Notes under the pieces: generated by a model
Seen by the model: the letters and a program-made list of their open reading frames with translations, nothing else
The model's database searches: none
What the model was told of the DNA's origin: nothing
Shown: piece by piece, positions 11,672 through 21,336 of the stretch
Layout: each line of letters starts with the position of its first letter
Position numbering within the stretch: position 1 is the stretch's first letter
Source: Tremella fuciformis
Lineage: Eukaryota; Basidiomycota; Tremellomycetes; Tremellales; Tremellaceae
DNA: 64,000 nucleotides
Reading direction: 5' to 3'
NCBI GenBank assembly: GCA_032768795.1
Contig: CP136495.1
Span: 1,924,501 to 1,988,500, forward strand
Program-made: the position numbers and the translations under genes

Positions 11672-12807
11672 CGAGTGAGCAGACAGTTTCGATGACTCAC
11701 GACTGGCTGCCGACCGCTTTCTGTGTGGCGGCTGATCTGTCATGTGTCTAGTATTTTCTAGCCTTTACATCTTTCCCCATGCATTGTATACAGCTCCATT
11801 CGCCCCCTCGGCGACGAGCTAATCTGTGGGTCCTTCTCCCCTGTGCCAACACCACTTGTCAGGTGGAAGGGAGGCGGCGGGGCTATGAGAAAAGTCGACC
11901 GTGTCGTACGGGGATCGCAGCACTTCTACGCACGGAACAACCATGTCCCGGACTGGGGGTAAGAGCGGGGCCGCATTTCGTCGTTGTACGCATGGTTCCA
12001 TGTTTCTTGAATCCTCCTCTGTGCCTAGGGCAGACGAAATGTGCTACCACGTCCATCATGCATCAAGCAACGTCCCTCAGATATGCACGAGATGACGCAC
12101 CCCATGAAGGACGCGTGCATGCTGAAACAGGTGCTCGCTCGAACCAGTCGATTTGTCCAAACCAATCCAGATGACAAGCCGCGAGCCCCAATGTACTTGC
12201 TCCTGGGGCGCCTCTTCGTAGCTGTCTCGGGGTGATGAAAATCCAGAGGGCACCTCCATGTGCTGTGATGCGCAAGAGAGTGAGGGGGACGACTGAAGGG
12301 TGTTGCTTCACGATCGGACGCGTTTGACGGAAGGTTGAAATGGCTACCCCGCCCTTGGGAAGGGACCTATGAGCGACTGCATGCTCGATAAGCCATCTAG
12401 CAGCGCGGCAGTAATGTTCAGCAACGGAGCAGCGTCACAGTGTCAAGAAACTCGAATGGTGTGCGGGAAGAATCGCCATCGCGAACTCATCCTCCGTGTC
12501 CAGGCCCGCCTCGGGACACTCACCGGCCACAGTCCTCCCTATGGGGTCGGCCGCTTGCTGAGCAGAGAGACAAAGACGAATGGGAAGCCCACAGAGTAGC
12601 GAGACCTTGAACGTCTCAAAGCAGTGGGAGGAGGCTTGCTTTCTCGAAACCCGGCAAGATGTGAAAACGCTCTGGATCCCTCCTTTGGACCGGCTTAAGC
12701 ATAAGAAGGAGACAAGTCGCCACCGTCCATCCCTCAACAGCTCCCATCTGGCAAACGCCTCTGCACCTTAAGCTACAGCTTTGAGCACCCTCAGACCGCG
12801 AGTCAGC
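11672..12807. other. spacer of the family A tandem repeat unit
   Basis: About 1.1 kb between A2 and A3. Parts resemble the A3-A4 spacer, so whole units were duplicated and not only the genes. The block near 12180-12240 pairs with 13960-14020. The last 120 bp form a promoter block shared with A4 (12715-12780 matches 14385-14455). No gene seen. Confidence 0.55.
11929..11957 (+). repeat. dispersed flank motif, copy 1
   Basis: Contains CGCACGGAACAACCATGTC followed by a GACTGG block. It recurs near 13746 and 17414. Confidence 0.6.
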
Positions 12808-13482
12808 ATGTCCGACAAAGTCAGTGAACACAATACCACCCTATTGGAGACCGACGCCCATTCAAACGTCGAGTGAGTCGAGCCTTCGGGCTTGGAGAAC
12901 CCAGACTGAGACCTATGGCGAGTAGGTACTGCCTATTCGCTTCGCGGTCAGGCCGCGGTTAGAGACTGCTGACCCTCAGGCCTCAAGTAGAAGCCCCCAC
13001 AGACACCGCAGCGACCCAAGCCGTGTCAACAACAGCGGTCACCGGTGACCGCCCTAGTGGCTATTTGTCTGCAGTGAGTCATCACGCTTTCCAGCAGAAA
13101 TCGTCGGGAGACCGGCGGTCGAGACACAGGCCAAACGACAAGCGCGATAACCCTACTTCGTCTTGAGACTTGGCCAGAGGGGGAACAAACTGACGACCAG
13201 GTCGAACTGAACATCTTGCAGCTTCAGCATGCAACGTATGATATATATACGAAGTACACAGCTACGTATATTAAGGAGATAGAGGCCGCTTTGGACGACA
13301 GTGGCAAACCCGGTACAAAGGACGACGACACGCTGCGAACGCAGATAGCGGAGCTTGAGAATATCAAGTCAGATTACGAGAGCACGATCCAAGCGCATTC
13401 GGGTGGGGAGTACCGTCCGAACGTCTTTCAAGATATTTACGAAAGGGCGTACAACCTCAAGAAGGCAACCACAAATAGCTGA
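12808..13482 (+). CDS. family A member A3, small helical orphan protein
   Basis: Three exons (12808-12872, 12980-13073, 13201-13482) encode 146 residues. The head is MSDKVSEHNTTLLETDAH. The middle exon gives a linker with TQAVSTTAVTGD. The last exon is a charged helix-rich core containing DDDTLRTQIAELENIKSDY and ends YRPNVFQDIYERAYNLKK. The exon lengths of 65 and 94 nt equal those of A2. No localisation signal is seen. The tandem position, shared spacers and shared intron borders make this a duplicate of its neighbours. Confidence 0.72.
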
Positions 13483-13683
13483 TGAGCAGAAAGGTCCGAA
13501 TGAGTCACGAAGTAGCTGCTGTACGCTCCTCTTGTGGCCATGGACCTATTGTGCGTTTATACTTTTCCAGCATTCTCATTGCTATCCTCATGCATGTCAT
13601 TCATTCAGCCCCATTCGTCGTCTCTAACGAGCTGTCACTCGTGGGTCCGCTTTTTCAACATGCCACCCCCCCTTGTCAGGGTC

Positions 13684-13701
13684 GGGGGGGGGGGGGGGGG
13701 G
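13684..13701. repeat. poly-G run of 18
   Basis: An 18-base G homopolymer in the A3-A4 spacer. Confidence 0.8.
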
Positions 13702-13745
13702 CGGGAGAAAATGTGAACGCGTTTCAAGGGGTCTACTGCCCTGAT

Positions 13746-13774
13746 GCGCACGGAACAATCATGTCTAACACTGT
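13746..13774 (+). repeat. dispersed flank motif, copy 2
   Basis: GCGCACGGAACAATCATGTC followed by TAACACTG. It is the counterpart of the copy near 11929. Confidence 0.6.
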
Positions 13775-14475
13775 GGTCATTGTTGCATGTTGCATGCGTC
13801 GTAGGCTAGACCCGGTAGAGAATTCCACCGGCACCCCCACCCTTCAACAAGTCATATCTTTCAGCGGTTCCCCAGAAGCTCAGGAGGGACGGGTGAATGC
13901 TAGTGATAATGGGGTCGCCTTGCAAGTCGATCGGTCGAGCCCAAAAGTCGTGCCAAGGCCCCGAGTCCCATTGTACTTGTGCTTGACATGCTTCTTCGTG
14001 GCTGCCCCAGACATTATAAGAACCCCAATGTGGCTCGCATAGGGCGATGACCGAGATCCCAAAAGCAAAATGCTCAGGGGTAGAGGCGCCTCTCTTCAGC
14101 GAAAAGAGGCTCATGGATGTAACACGGACGATCCGATAGCTGCCGATGCCGATGCCGATTTCCCCCTGAAAGCCGTACGAACCAGCCCTTTGACCTACGC
14201 CCAGAAATTTGCGAAGTCTTGTAGAGAGTCACGAAAGCCCTCGAATCAACGAGCGGACGCTAGCCTTCTAGCACGCCAATAATATGTGAAAAGCTCTGGT
14301 GCTCTCGTTTGTCGGCTGACGCTGGATTCTGGGGCTACAAAGGATCACAGGCATTAGGCTAGCTTGCACATGAAAACGACACAACTCGCCACCGTCCATC
14401 CCTCAACAACTTCTGTCTGGCTAACGCCTCTTTACCTCATCCTACAGCTTTTACACTTAAAGACCTTGCGTTATA

Positions 14476-15075
14476 ATGCCCAACAAAGACAGTGAACACG
14501 ATCCCACGCTTGCGGAGACCAAGGACGAGTCAAACGTCGAGTAAGCCTAGCCTTCTCGCGGGATACCTTCAGGCCACTCCTGTCGCATAGTCCTGACTTC
14601 CAGAGGCACAGTGGACGCGCAGAGCGACATGACGGTAAATGAGGACCCCTTGACCAGTGAGCTTTCTGTGCCCGATGTGAGTCATCGTATTTGTCTGCGA
14701 GAGTGTTAAAGGATGCACAGAGGGACGATGGCAAGCTGTGCATCATGAGAGAGAGAGAGCCGCGTCGGATGATAGCATGCTAACCACTAGCTCATGCGGA
14801 TCACAGAATCGTCTATTGAGGACATGCAAACGGCTTTGAAGATTCATGACAAGGTGCGGCCAGACTCCGAAGGGCAGGAATGGTCTAGAGTTCAGAACGC
14901 TAAGCTCAAAGAATTGGCGTCTGACTTTGAGAGCAAGCGCACAACGTGCGAAGAGCGAGGGGAATATCCTCGACAGGTCTTTGCCCCTCTGAAGATGGCA
15001 GCCACGCAGCTTCGCACGCACATATTTGCACACAACGCTCCCCAGAGCAACAGAGGTGATACAACTCATGAGTGA
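14476..15075 (+). CDS. family A member A4, small helical orphan protein
   Basis: Three exons (14476-14540, 14604-14676, 14791-15075) encode 140 residues. Exon 1 is 65 nt as in A2 and A3, and its product MPNKDSEHDPTLAETKDESN is close to the A3 head. Exon 2 is shorter (73 nt) and has lost the Thr-rich linker. Exon 3 gives the helical core (EGQEWSRVQNAKLKELASDF) and ends YPRQVFAPLKMAATQLRT. The promoter block is shared with A3. Function unknown. Confidence 0.7.
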
Positions 15076-16249
15076 ATAGGTTTCCGCGACCGCAGCTCAT
15101 CTTGATTTCCCCCTTTCTGAGCCTTTGCGTCTCTTTCCTTCATGCATCCATTCTCACTTACATTAACCGCCTCATTAACGCGCCATTGATCACATGTGTA
15201 TGTATGCGATTCTTTGCCCACGGACCGCGCATTTGCCCGGGGAGGGAAGCGGAAGGGGCCAGAGATAAGTCCAAGTTGGTCCCTCCCAAGACGCCCTCTT
15301 AAGGTGAGTGACGATGCGCACCAAACCAAGACTGCCAGGGAGAAAGGCGCCTCCTTGATCCACGGAGTCAGCCTCGTGTGGGAGATGGGGCGACTGGCGG
15401 TGGCCCCCAAGACCCATGTTCCTTGTCATCGCACGGTTCAACTAGTATGCTGCATCACGTTCTGTCATGTATCCTTCTGCCTTTGACCACTTCGAGAACT
15501 GACCACCAGCCCATGAGACATGCGGCCACAGTACGAACGGGCACGCGATAATAACATCTCATCCAGACAAGGCGCATGCGGACATGCCAGGAGAGAGAGG
15601 AATTCATAGCGACAATTGTCTGAATCACAGATGGATCTTTCTGGCGGTCAAGAAGCCGGGATTTTGCACGGATGTTGTAGGCATGTACAGTAGCTGGTTG
15701 GGGCTCTTCCTCAACTCGGCGCCTTGTTACAACGCTATGATGAAGTTGCCAGATCTCTGGCTGTTTGCTTCACTCGAGCGGCCCTGCATTTCCGCGCTGA
15801 AAGCAGTCATATCGCTGCTGACGTCCACGCCCATCGCGTCCCACCAATGATTGGGAGTGTTTCGAGCTACAAACCCCGCTGCAGTCGGCAGGGCTGTCTG
15901 TTACAATCGTCATCAGCTGTCAACTCCGACAAGAAATATAGCGCTGATGGGTAAGTGAGAGACTCTAGGCGAGCAGGCCGCCGCATCTTCATCGACGGTG
16001 GGACCGTGACACACCCCTGCAACGTGCTATTCGCTGCCGATTCACCCCCCCTCAATGCTCCATTCAGCCAGGTGAACAGCAAGTCGCATGCGTGGGATCT
16101 GCCCTCCACTGCGTAGAGCCATATTGCCCGTATATATCACAGTGCTTGTGTACTCAATCGTCATACAACTGAACGATCTCTGAATACTCAGGAGATCATT
16201 CACACAAAGTACGACCGGTACACCTCGACACCTCATTTGACGCTTCATC
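15076..16249. other. intergenic, A4 to A5
   Basis: About 1.2 kb. Apart from the TATA box near its right end I see no conserved gene, RNA or repeat. Confidence 0.45.
16131..16137 (+). promoter_or_regulatory. TATA box of candidate gene A5
   Basis: TATATAT 119 bp upstream of ATG 16250, the same spacing as at other island genes. Confidence 0.55.
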
Positions 16250-16926
16250 ATGCCCGATGTAACCCAGAGCGCTGGGTCACAGAGCGAAGCAGTTTCATAT
16301 TATAGGTTGGCGACGGTCGTCATCCGCGAGCCCAAGACGCGCCAGCGCAAAGAACCGAGCGGATGCCAGGACGAGCCATCGACTGGTTGTGGGTCCCTTG
16401 ATTTTGAACAGTACAGACAGCTCTGACGCAGCACGCAGCTTCCAGCTCGGACTCTGGCTCATGGGGCGTGGCAGTGAATGAAACGGGTACGGATGAGTCC
16501 TCCTGGCCCGCCCTTCCCGCTCGTGAACCATTCGAGGACGGGAAGCATCTCGCGGAGGCGCTCCACGAATTCATCGACGGCTCTCCCGGGGAGCCTCCGG
16601 GCCTCGAGTCTGATACACAAAGCTTCGACCTCATGTCAGATCACGGGCTCTGTCCTGAGCATGAGTCTGCTTTAATTCCCTCGGAGTATCCCGGAGATGC
16701 AGGAGATCTCAGCCCCGGACTGTTCAGAGATATTTATCAGGTCGCCCAAGAGGACTCGGGCCAGGAAGCTGTCGATTGGGGTTCGCTCCTGAGCCCGTCG
16801 TACCTGCCTGACTTGGGTCCAGGCCGATGTCTGCCGGCCTCTTCCTACTGTCACTCTACGGTCGACCAGCCGTTTTGGGATGAGAGCTGGAACGGAGGGT
16901 GGCATGGCGTAACGCTTGCTGCATGA
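16250..16926 (+). CDS. acidic orphan protein, possible divergent family A member (A5)
   Basis: The main exon is open from about 16417 to TGA 16924-16926. A short first exon 16250-16291 (head MPDVTQSAGSQSEA) can be joined to it by a phase-0 intron, giving 183 residues, but this splice is tentative. The protein is acidic and has DLSPGLFRDIYQVAQED. This resembles the C-terminal signature of A3 (RPNVFQDIYERAYNLK), so I infer a distant family A relationship. No other motif is visible. It lies between the family A and family B arrays on the same strand. Confidence 0.45.
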
Positions 16927-17016
16927 GATCGGCAGCTACCTCATCTCTGTCTGAGAGATCGAGTTACTCACCCACTATGCAATGCATCACATTGAGATTT
17001 TCCGCTCATAGGGCCT

Positions 17017-17370
17017 GTGCTCAATCTGGCAGTTATATTGCACAGCTTGAACTCCCAGCCAAAGTGTAGTAGGGTAGCTCCTTCATCGTCTACTGAGATT
17101 CCGTTTGTCCACATGATACCGCCTCTGACTTGTTGTAAGGACCCCCATGTCCGACTCGACGGTGAGAGGGGGACACCATCAAGCTCTCCAAACCACGACA
17201 ACCGCTTACCGAGAGCAGAGGAGGGCGGAATGACCACAGTAGTACGATTGACTGAACAATCGCAGGAATGGTCTTACATCCGAGCTGCACAACTCTATAC
17301 AATCCAAAGTCTTGTAAACGAAGGTGCGATCATTCTGCCCCATCCCTCGGAAGCACCGGAGCACGTATAA
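17017..17370 (+). pseudogene. family B C-terminal fragment
   Basis: This open frame ends with YIRAAQLYTIQSLVNEGAII followed by LPHPSEAPEH. That matches the C-terminal helix of B6 (FTRAELVSTIKKLADAGAVI then VPSRQDE) in spacing and chemistry. The family core upstream is missing, so this looks like the tail of a decayed family B gene. The matching part is roughly 17260-17355. The rest of 16927-17734 shows nothing else I can support. Confidence 0.42.
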
Positions 17371-17413
17371 TTACCAGAGTCTCACGGTGCACGCGCGTCA
17401 CCGTGCATCGCTT

Positions 17414-17441
17414 CGCACGGAACAAACATGTCCCAGACTGC
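17414..17441 (+). repeat. dispersed flank motif, copy 3
   Basis: CGCACGGAACAAACATGTC followed by CCAGACTG, about 45 bp after the family B fragment. It matches the copies near 11929 and 13746. Confidence 0.6.
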
Positions 17442-17734
17442 TAGAATGAAAGGAGCTTGAATGAAAATAATTCTCGGACCATGTAAGAGTCGACGTCCGT
17501 ATCAGATGCCATTTAGCTGATACACTTGCACCTCCTCTTGCGCAATTTGGGGCTGCTACAGCTGCCTGCCCCGCGAAGCGGTGCTGCAGTACAATGGAAA
17601 CAGTCGTGAGAATAATTGCGGGACTGTGTTACAGAAGCAGACCATGATTCAGCAATGGGAGACGGGCATCTGTCCAGCCATCCTTTGTCTTTGCACAACA
17701 ACGCCGAAGGAGCGCATGGACAAGGACGCAGGGC

Positions 17735-17741
17735 TATATAA
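17735..17741 (+). promoter_or_regulatory. TATA box of family B1
   Basis: TATATAA 120 bp upstream of ATG 17855. An earlier in-frame ATG at 17741 overlaps this box and is therefore unlikely to be the start. Confidence 0.65.
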
Positions 17742-18437
17742 TGGTCATTTCCCCTATGCCAGACAATGCGCCCACTCGACTCCCTCCCACTCCCATCAAC
17801 ATCATCGAATCCTCTCACTTTGAACAGACTTCCGAGAGTTATCACAAACCAGCCATGACTCCCACCGGAGACGACAGACTCACTTCGGGAATGTCCCGAC
17901 AATCATTGGGGCCGCCATACCCTACAAGTCAGAACACCAAACGAGACTTGATGCCTTCCTCCTTCGTGAGCAGCAGCATACCACGCGAACCCCCGGTGGA
18001 TGACAACTTCCGTGGGTCTCCCATTGAACACAGCATCCCCAACCGTTTCCATCACGGCGGACGAGCAGCCACCAATGGGCTCCTAGACTCAAGCCTCGGG
18101 CTGAGAGCGTTGTCGTCCAGCTGGGGTTCTAATGACGGGTATCCTCCCGTCAGCCACATCCCGCCCCCGGGCCCCACCACGGCGGCAGCTGCAGAACCTA
18201 AGCCGCCAAGCTGCAAGTTCAACATGTCATGGGTACATGAAGGACCCGATGGCACGACACGGACCATTGGCCTGAAGCTGCAGGTGCCTCCTACCGTTAC
18301 CGCCCAAGGCTTCGATGAGTCCGTCGAATGGACAGGCAACTTGCTTGGCAAACTCACTCAAGATGTCGCTAACAGATGGGAGCGCTTTCAGATGTGCTCT
18401 ACCGATTGGCGCGAAGATCTAGTGGAGGGTTTCCCAG

Positions 18438-18442
18438 AGAAT
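18438..18442. repeat. target site duplication, left copy (outer element)
   Basis: AGAAT directly before the 5' LTR, repeated directly after the 3' LTR at 33987-33991. Confidence 0.9.
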
Positions 18443-18640
18443 TGTAATGGAATACGTCATCACGGACATGTCCGTAGTAGCCGACTACCTGTGAGAACTC
18501 TACATATACAGACTGAGAAGGAGAGGATACCTTCTTCGAAGAATGTATTATTCATCTGTCACCTGGTAACTCATCCTGGCATATCAGTCGACCAGCAAGG
18601 CAGTCACTCACATACCAACTCGCGTTCACCGACCCCGACA
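18443..18640 (+). repeat. 5' LTR of outer element
   Basis: 198 bp, starting TG and ending CA, the same as 33789-33986. It contains a TATA box at 18505-18510 and the segment 18538-18550 that pairs with the primer-binding site. Confidence 0.95.
18505..18510 (+). promoter_or_regulatory. LTR TATA box of outer element
   Basis: TATACA 33 bp upstream of the LTR segment that is complementary to the primer-binding site, so transcription probably starts near 18538. Confidence 0.6.
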
Positions 18641-18642
18641 GT

Positions 18643-18655
18643 TAATACATTCTTC
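18643..18655 (+). other. self-priming primer-binding site of outer element
   Basis: TAATACATTCTTC begins 2 bp after the LTR. It is exactly complementary to GAAGAATGTATTA at 18538-18550 in the same LTR, the arrangement of self-primed Tf1/sushi-type elements. No match to a tRNA 3' end was apparent. Confidence 0.72.
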
Positions 18656-20889
18656 CCATACTTGTGGACGACAGGTATGTCAGGAAGACCTACGAGACAG
18701 AATCCAACAGGAGGAGCGCCGGGAATCGACGCCCAGGTGGCCCTACCTGCCGATAACAGAGACACAAGCCTTCAGATACACCCTCAACCTTTGTCACCTA
18801 CTACTCGCTCGTCGCCGTTGTCCAACCTCGAGCAACCACTCGAAGAACAGCCGACGACTGGCAACAGCGACTCGAGAACCGCTCCACTCGAGGCTCCACC
18901 GACTACGTACACGGTGGATACGAACGGAGTACATGGTTCGCACTATCTATCAACTCGACTAGCGGAGGAAGAAATTCCCCGAGTTACCCCTTTTGTGCGG
19001 GGCAATCCCCCGCACCTTAGCCAAGGTCCCACGTATCAAGAGCTACTCGACCAACGAACTAGGATCGAGATGCAGCTCCAACAGATGGAGCAGGCACGAA
19101 GACAGCCTGTCCGAGAACCTACACAGCCGAGGACGTCGACTACAGAACCGTACATGACAACTACGGGGCTGAATCAACCCGTGGACATCAAAGTGGCCGC
19201 CGAGGCCGCCAAGAATATCAAGAAGCCGGATGTCTTTAGAGGCGATTTAGACCGACTGAAGCTGGATGCTTTTGTGCACCAAGTCGAAAGATACCTGCGA
19301 ATCGCAGCACCTATCTACCCGACCGAAGAGCTCAAAGTGATCTTTGCTTCTGGCTACCTACGCGACGAGGCGGAGCAGTGGTACACTGGCCTAGTCGACA
19401 ACAATCAAGAACCTACCACCCTGGTAGGGTTTATGACCGAGCTTCGACGAACCTTTGGCCGTCACCATGAGGAATTCTCGGCCTACTTCGAACTGGACCG
19501 ACTCAGACAAGGCAACATGTCGGCCTCTGAGTACGTAGTAAAGTTCCGTACTATCCTAGCACGGACCAATCAGTCACCGGATACGCAGTGCATGGCCTTT
19601 TATAAGGGATTGCGTGAGTACCTGCAACGCGAACTCATGACGCAACGACCACGCCCTACATTCAGCGACTTCAACGACCTAGTCGAGCGTACCCTGTCTA
19701 TTGACGACGCAGACCGAGAAGTCCGTGCGTTGCACCCCAAGCACCCATTTCAGGGACCAAACCCGCCGGGCCGACACCAAGGAAATACCCGATTCAACAC
19801 CCCTAGTCAACAAGTACGAGGGCATTTCCGCCCAAAAGCGGGATTGGACACTGCAAGTAACAGAGAGTCACCACCACGCACGACGAACAAGTCTACAACC
19901 CCTAAGCCTCAAAGTGGCAGGACGTTCACGCAACAGCCGAGAGGACCTCTCTCGGAGGAAGAACGTAAGGCCCGTATAGAGGCAGGGGCTTGCACCTATT
20001 GTGGGAAAATGGGCCACACGATCAACAACTGTTGGACTCGACCACAGAACAAGTTACCGCCACACCGGATCAACGTAGCCCAAACCGACACAACCGATCA
20101 GACCACAGAGAACCACGTAACAGGCAATTACGCAGACGTCAACAGCCAAGAAGGTTCGATGGCGACAGAGAGAGTGAACGTCAGACTCACTCCACCAAGC
20201 GAGCCCCAGAAAAGAAACTTGAGAGACAGTTTCAACCGGGTAATGGCCAAATACAAAGGTCTACACAAGGTGATACCGGATCTAGGCTATCAAGAAATTC
20301 AAGGGGGGAACGAGAAGAATTTGACGCCTGAACAGGCGGAACAGAAGACGTATGTAGCTAAAACACAGAACGTAGTACGCAATTACATTAGGAAGGCGAC
20401 GTGCAGGGCAGATCCGTCTGCCTTGTACTTAACCAAAACGGAACCCCTCGAAGGGTCCAAAAGAACATCAAAAGAGGACGGCGTACGCGCCAATTATGAA
20501 ACGCCTACAAGGCTGTTCAACGTCCCAATTGGCCTATCACAAATCCCTGGAGAGACCGCTAGGGCCCTCCTAGATACGGGAGCGACGTCCAACTTTGTCG
20601 ACGACGAGTATGTGGCTCGACATCACCTCCCCATGACAAAACTCAAACGACCAACGCCATTGGTAATGGCGGATGGCAGGGTATCCGAGTACGGACTCTT
20701 AACCCACCGAGTACAGCTCACCGTCCTACTGGGAAGGGGATTCGAACCTTATCACGCCGACTTCATAGTCTCCCCGATACGCATAGCACACTTGATCTTA
20801 GGCATGCCCTTTCTGGACAAAGTGCAGCCTGTGGTAGACTGGAGCGCGAGAACTCTAGCACCACGGGACACAACAGACAAGACGTCAGA

Positions 20890-20894
20890 CCAGG
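20890..20894. repeat. target site duplication, left copy (nested element)
   Basis: CCAGG before the nested 5' LTR, repeated at 29478-29482. Confidence 0.9.
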
Positions 20895-20990
20895 TGTCAC
20901 GTCGGCCACGCCTCCATGATCACCAAAGCACGCCTACGAGCCTCGTTCCAGCCCAGCACGCCTGTCAAACACGTGAGCCTATCGTCGATC

Positions 20991-21030
20991 CTCGAGTAGC
21001 CTCGACGACGCTCGAGTAGCCTCGACGACT
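20991..21030. repeat. 20-bp tandem repeat x2 in nested LTR
   Basis: Two adjacent copies differing at the last base. The same pair is in the 3' LTR at 29170-29209. Confidence 0.85.
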
Positions 21031-21101
21031 TTAGAGCTCGAGCCTCGTCGATGGTGTTTCAAGGAGAAAGCCCAAGGCGGTGCAGAGGAGGGCACGGGTG
21101 A

Positions 21102-21109
21102 TATATATA
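21102..21109 (+). promoter_or_regulatory. LTR TATA box of nested element
   Basis: TATATATA 33 bp upstream of the primer-complementary segment; the predicted transcript start is near 21135. Confidence 0.65.
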
Positions 21110-21300
21110 CAAGTCCTCACCCGTAGACCGTCCTTAGCACCGTGGTATTGAGTCCCATGGATAGAAAGTAACGGCGCAGCCGTGTTGTCGACGCACGAGA
21201 GGCTGTAGGACACACCTTCTCGTGGAAGACAGAGACAGATCAACAGACAGCACGTGTGAGAGGGCCTATCAGTCGACGACCGGCCTGGCCCCGTGACAGT

Positions 21301-21314
21301 ATACCACGGTGCTA
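21301..21314 (+). other. self-priming primer-binding site of nested element
   Basis: ATACCACGGTGCTA begins 2 bp after the LTR and is exactly complementary over 14 nt to TAGCACCGTGGTAT at 21135-21148 inside the LTR. The layout matches the outer element although the sequences are unrelated. Confidence 0.75.
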
Positions 21315-21336
21315 CTACCTCTCACACGACTAGTTC

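Larger units (their letters stand above)
13483..14475. other. spacer of the family A tandem repeat unit
   Basis: About 1 kb between A3 and A4, with a long G run at 13684-13701. It shares blocks with the A2-A3 spacer. Open frames here are not conserved in the other units. Confidence 0.5.
20895..21298 (+). repeat. 5' LTR of nested element
   Basis: 404 bp. It has two tandem 20-bp copies of a CTCGAGTAGCCTCGACGAC unit at 20991-21030, a TATA box at 21102-21109 and the primer-complementary segment at 21135-21148. Confidence 0.95.

Noticed and set aside
17741..17854. Start of B1 at the first in-frame ATG (17741)
   Set aside because: That ATG is part of the TATATAATG box; ATG 17855 lies 120 bp after the box as in the paralogues.
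21031..21243. 70-codon minus-strand frame present in both nested LTRs
   Set aside because: It is duplicated only because the LTRs are identical; no codon or motif evidence for a gene.
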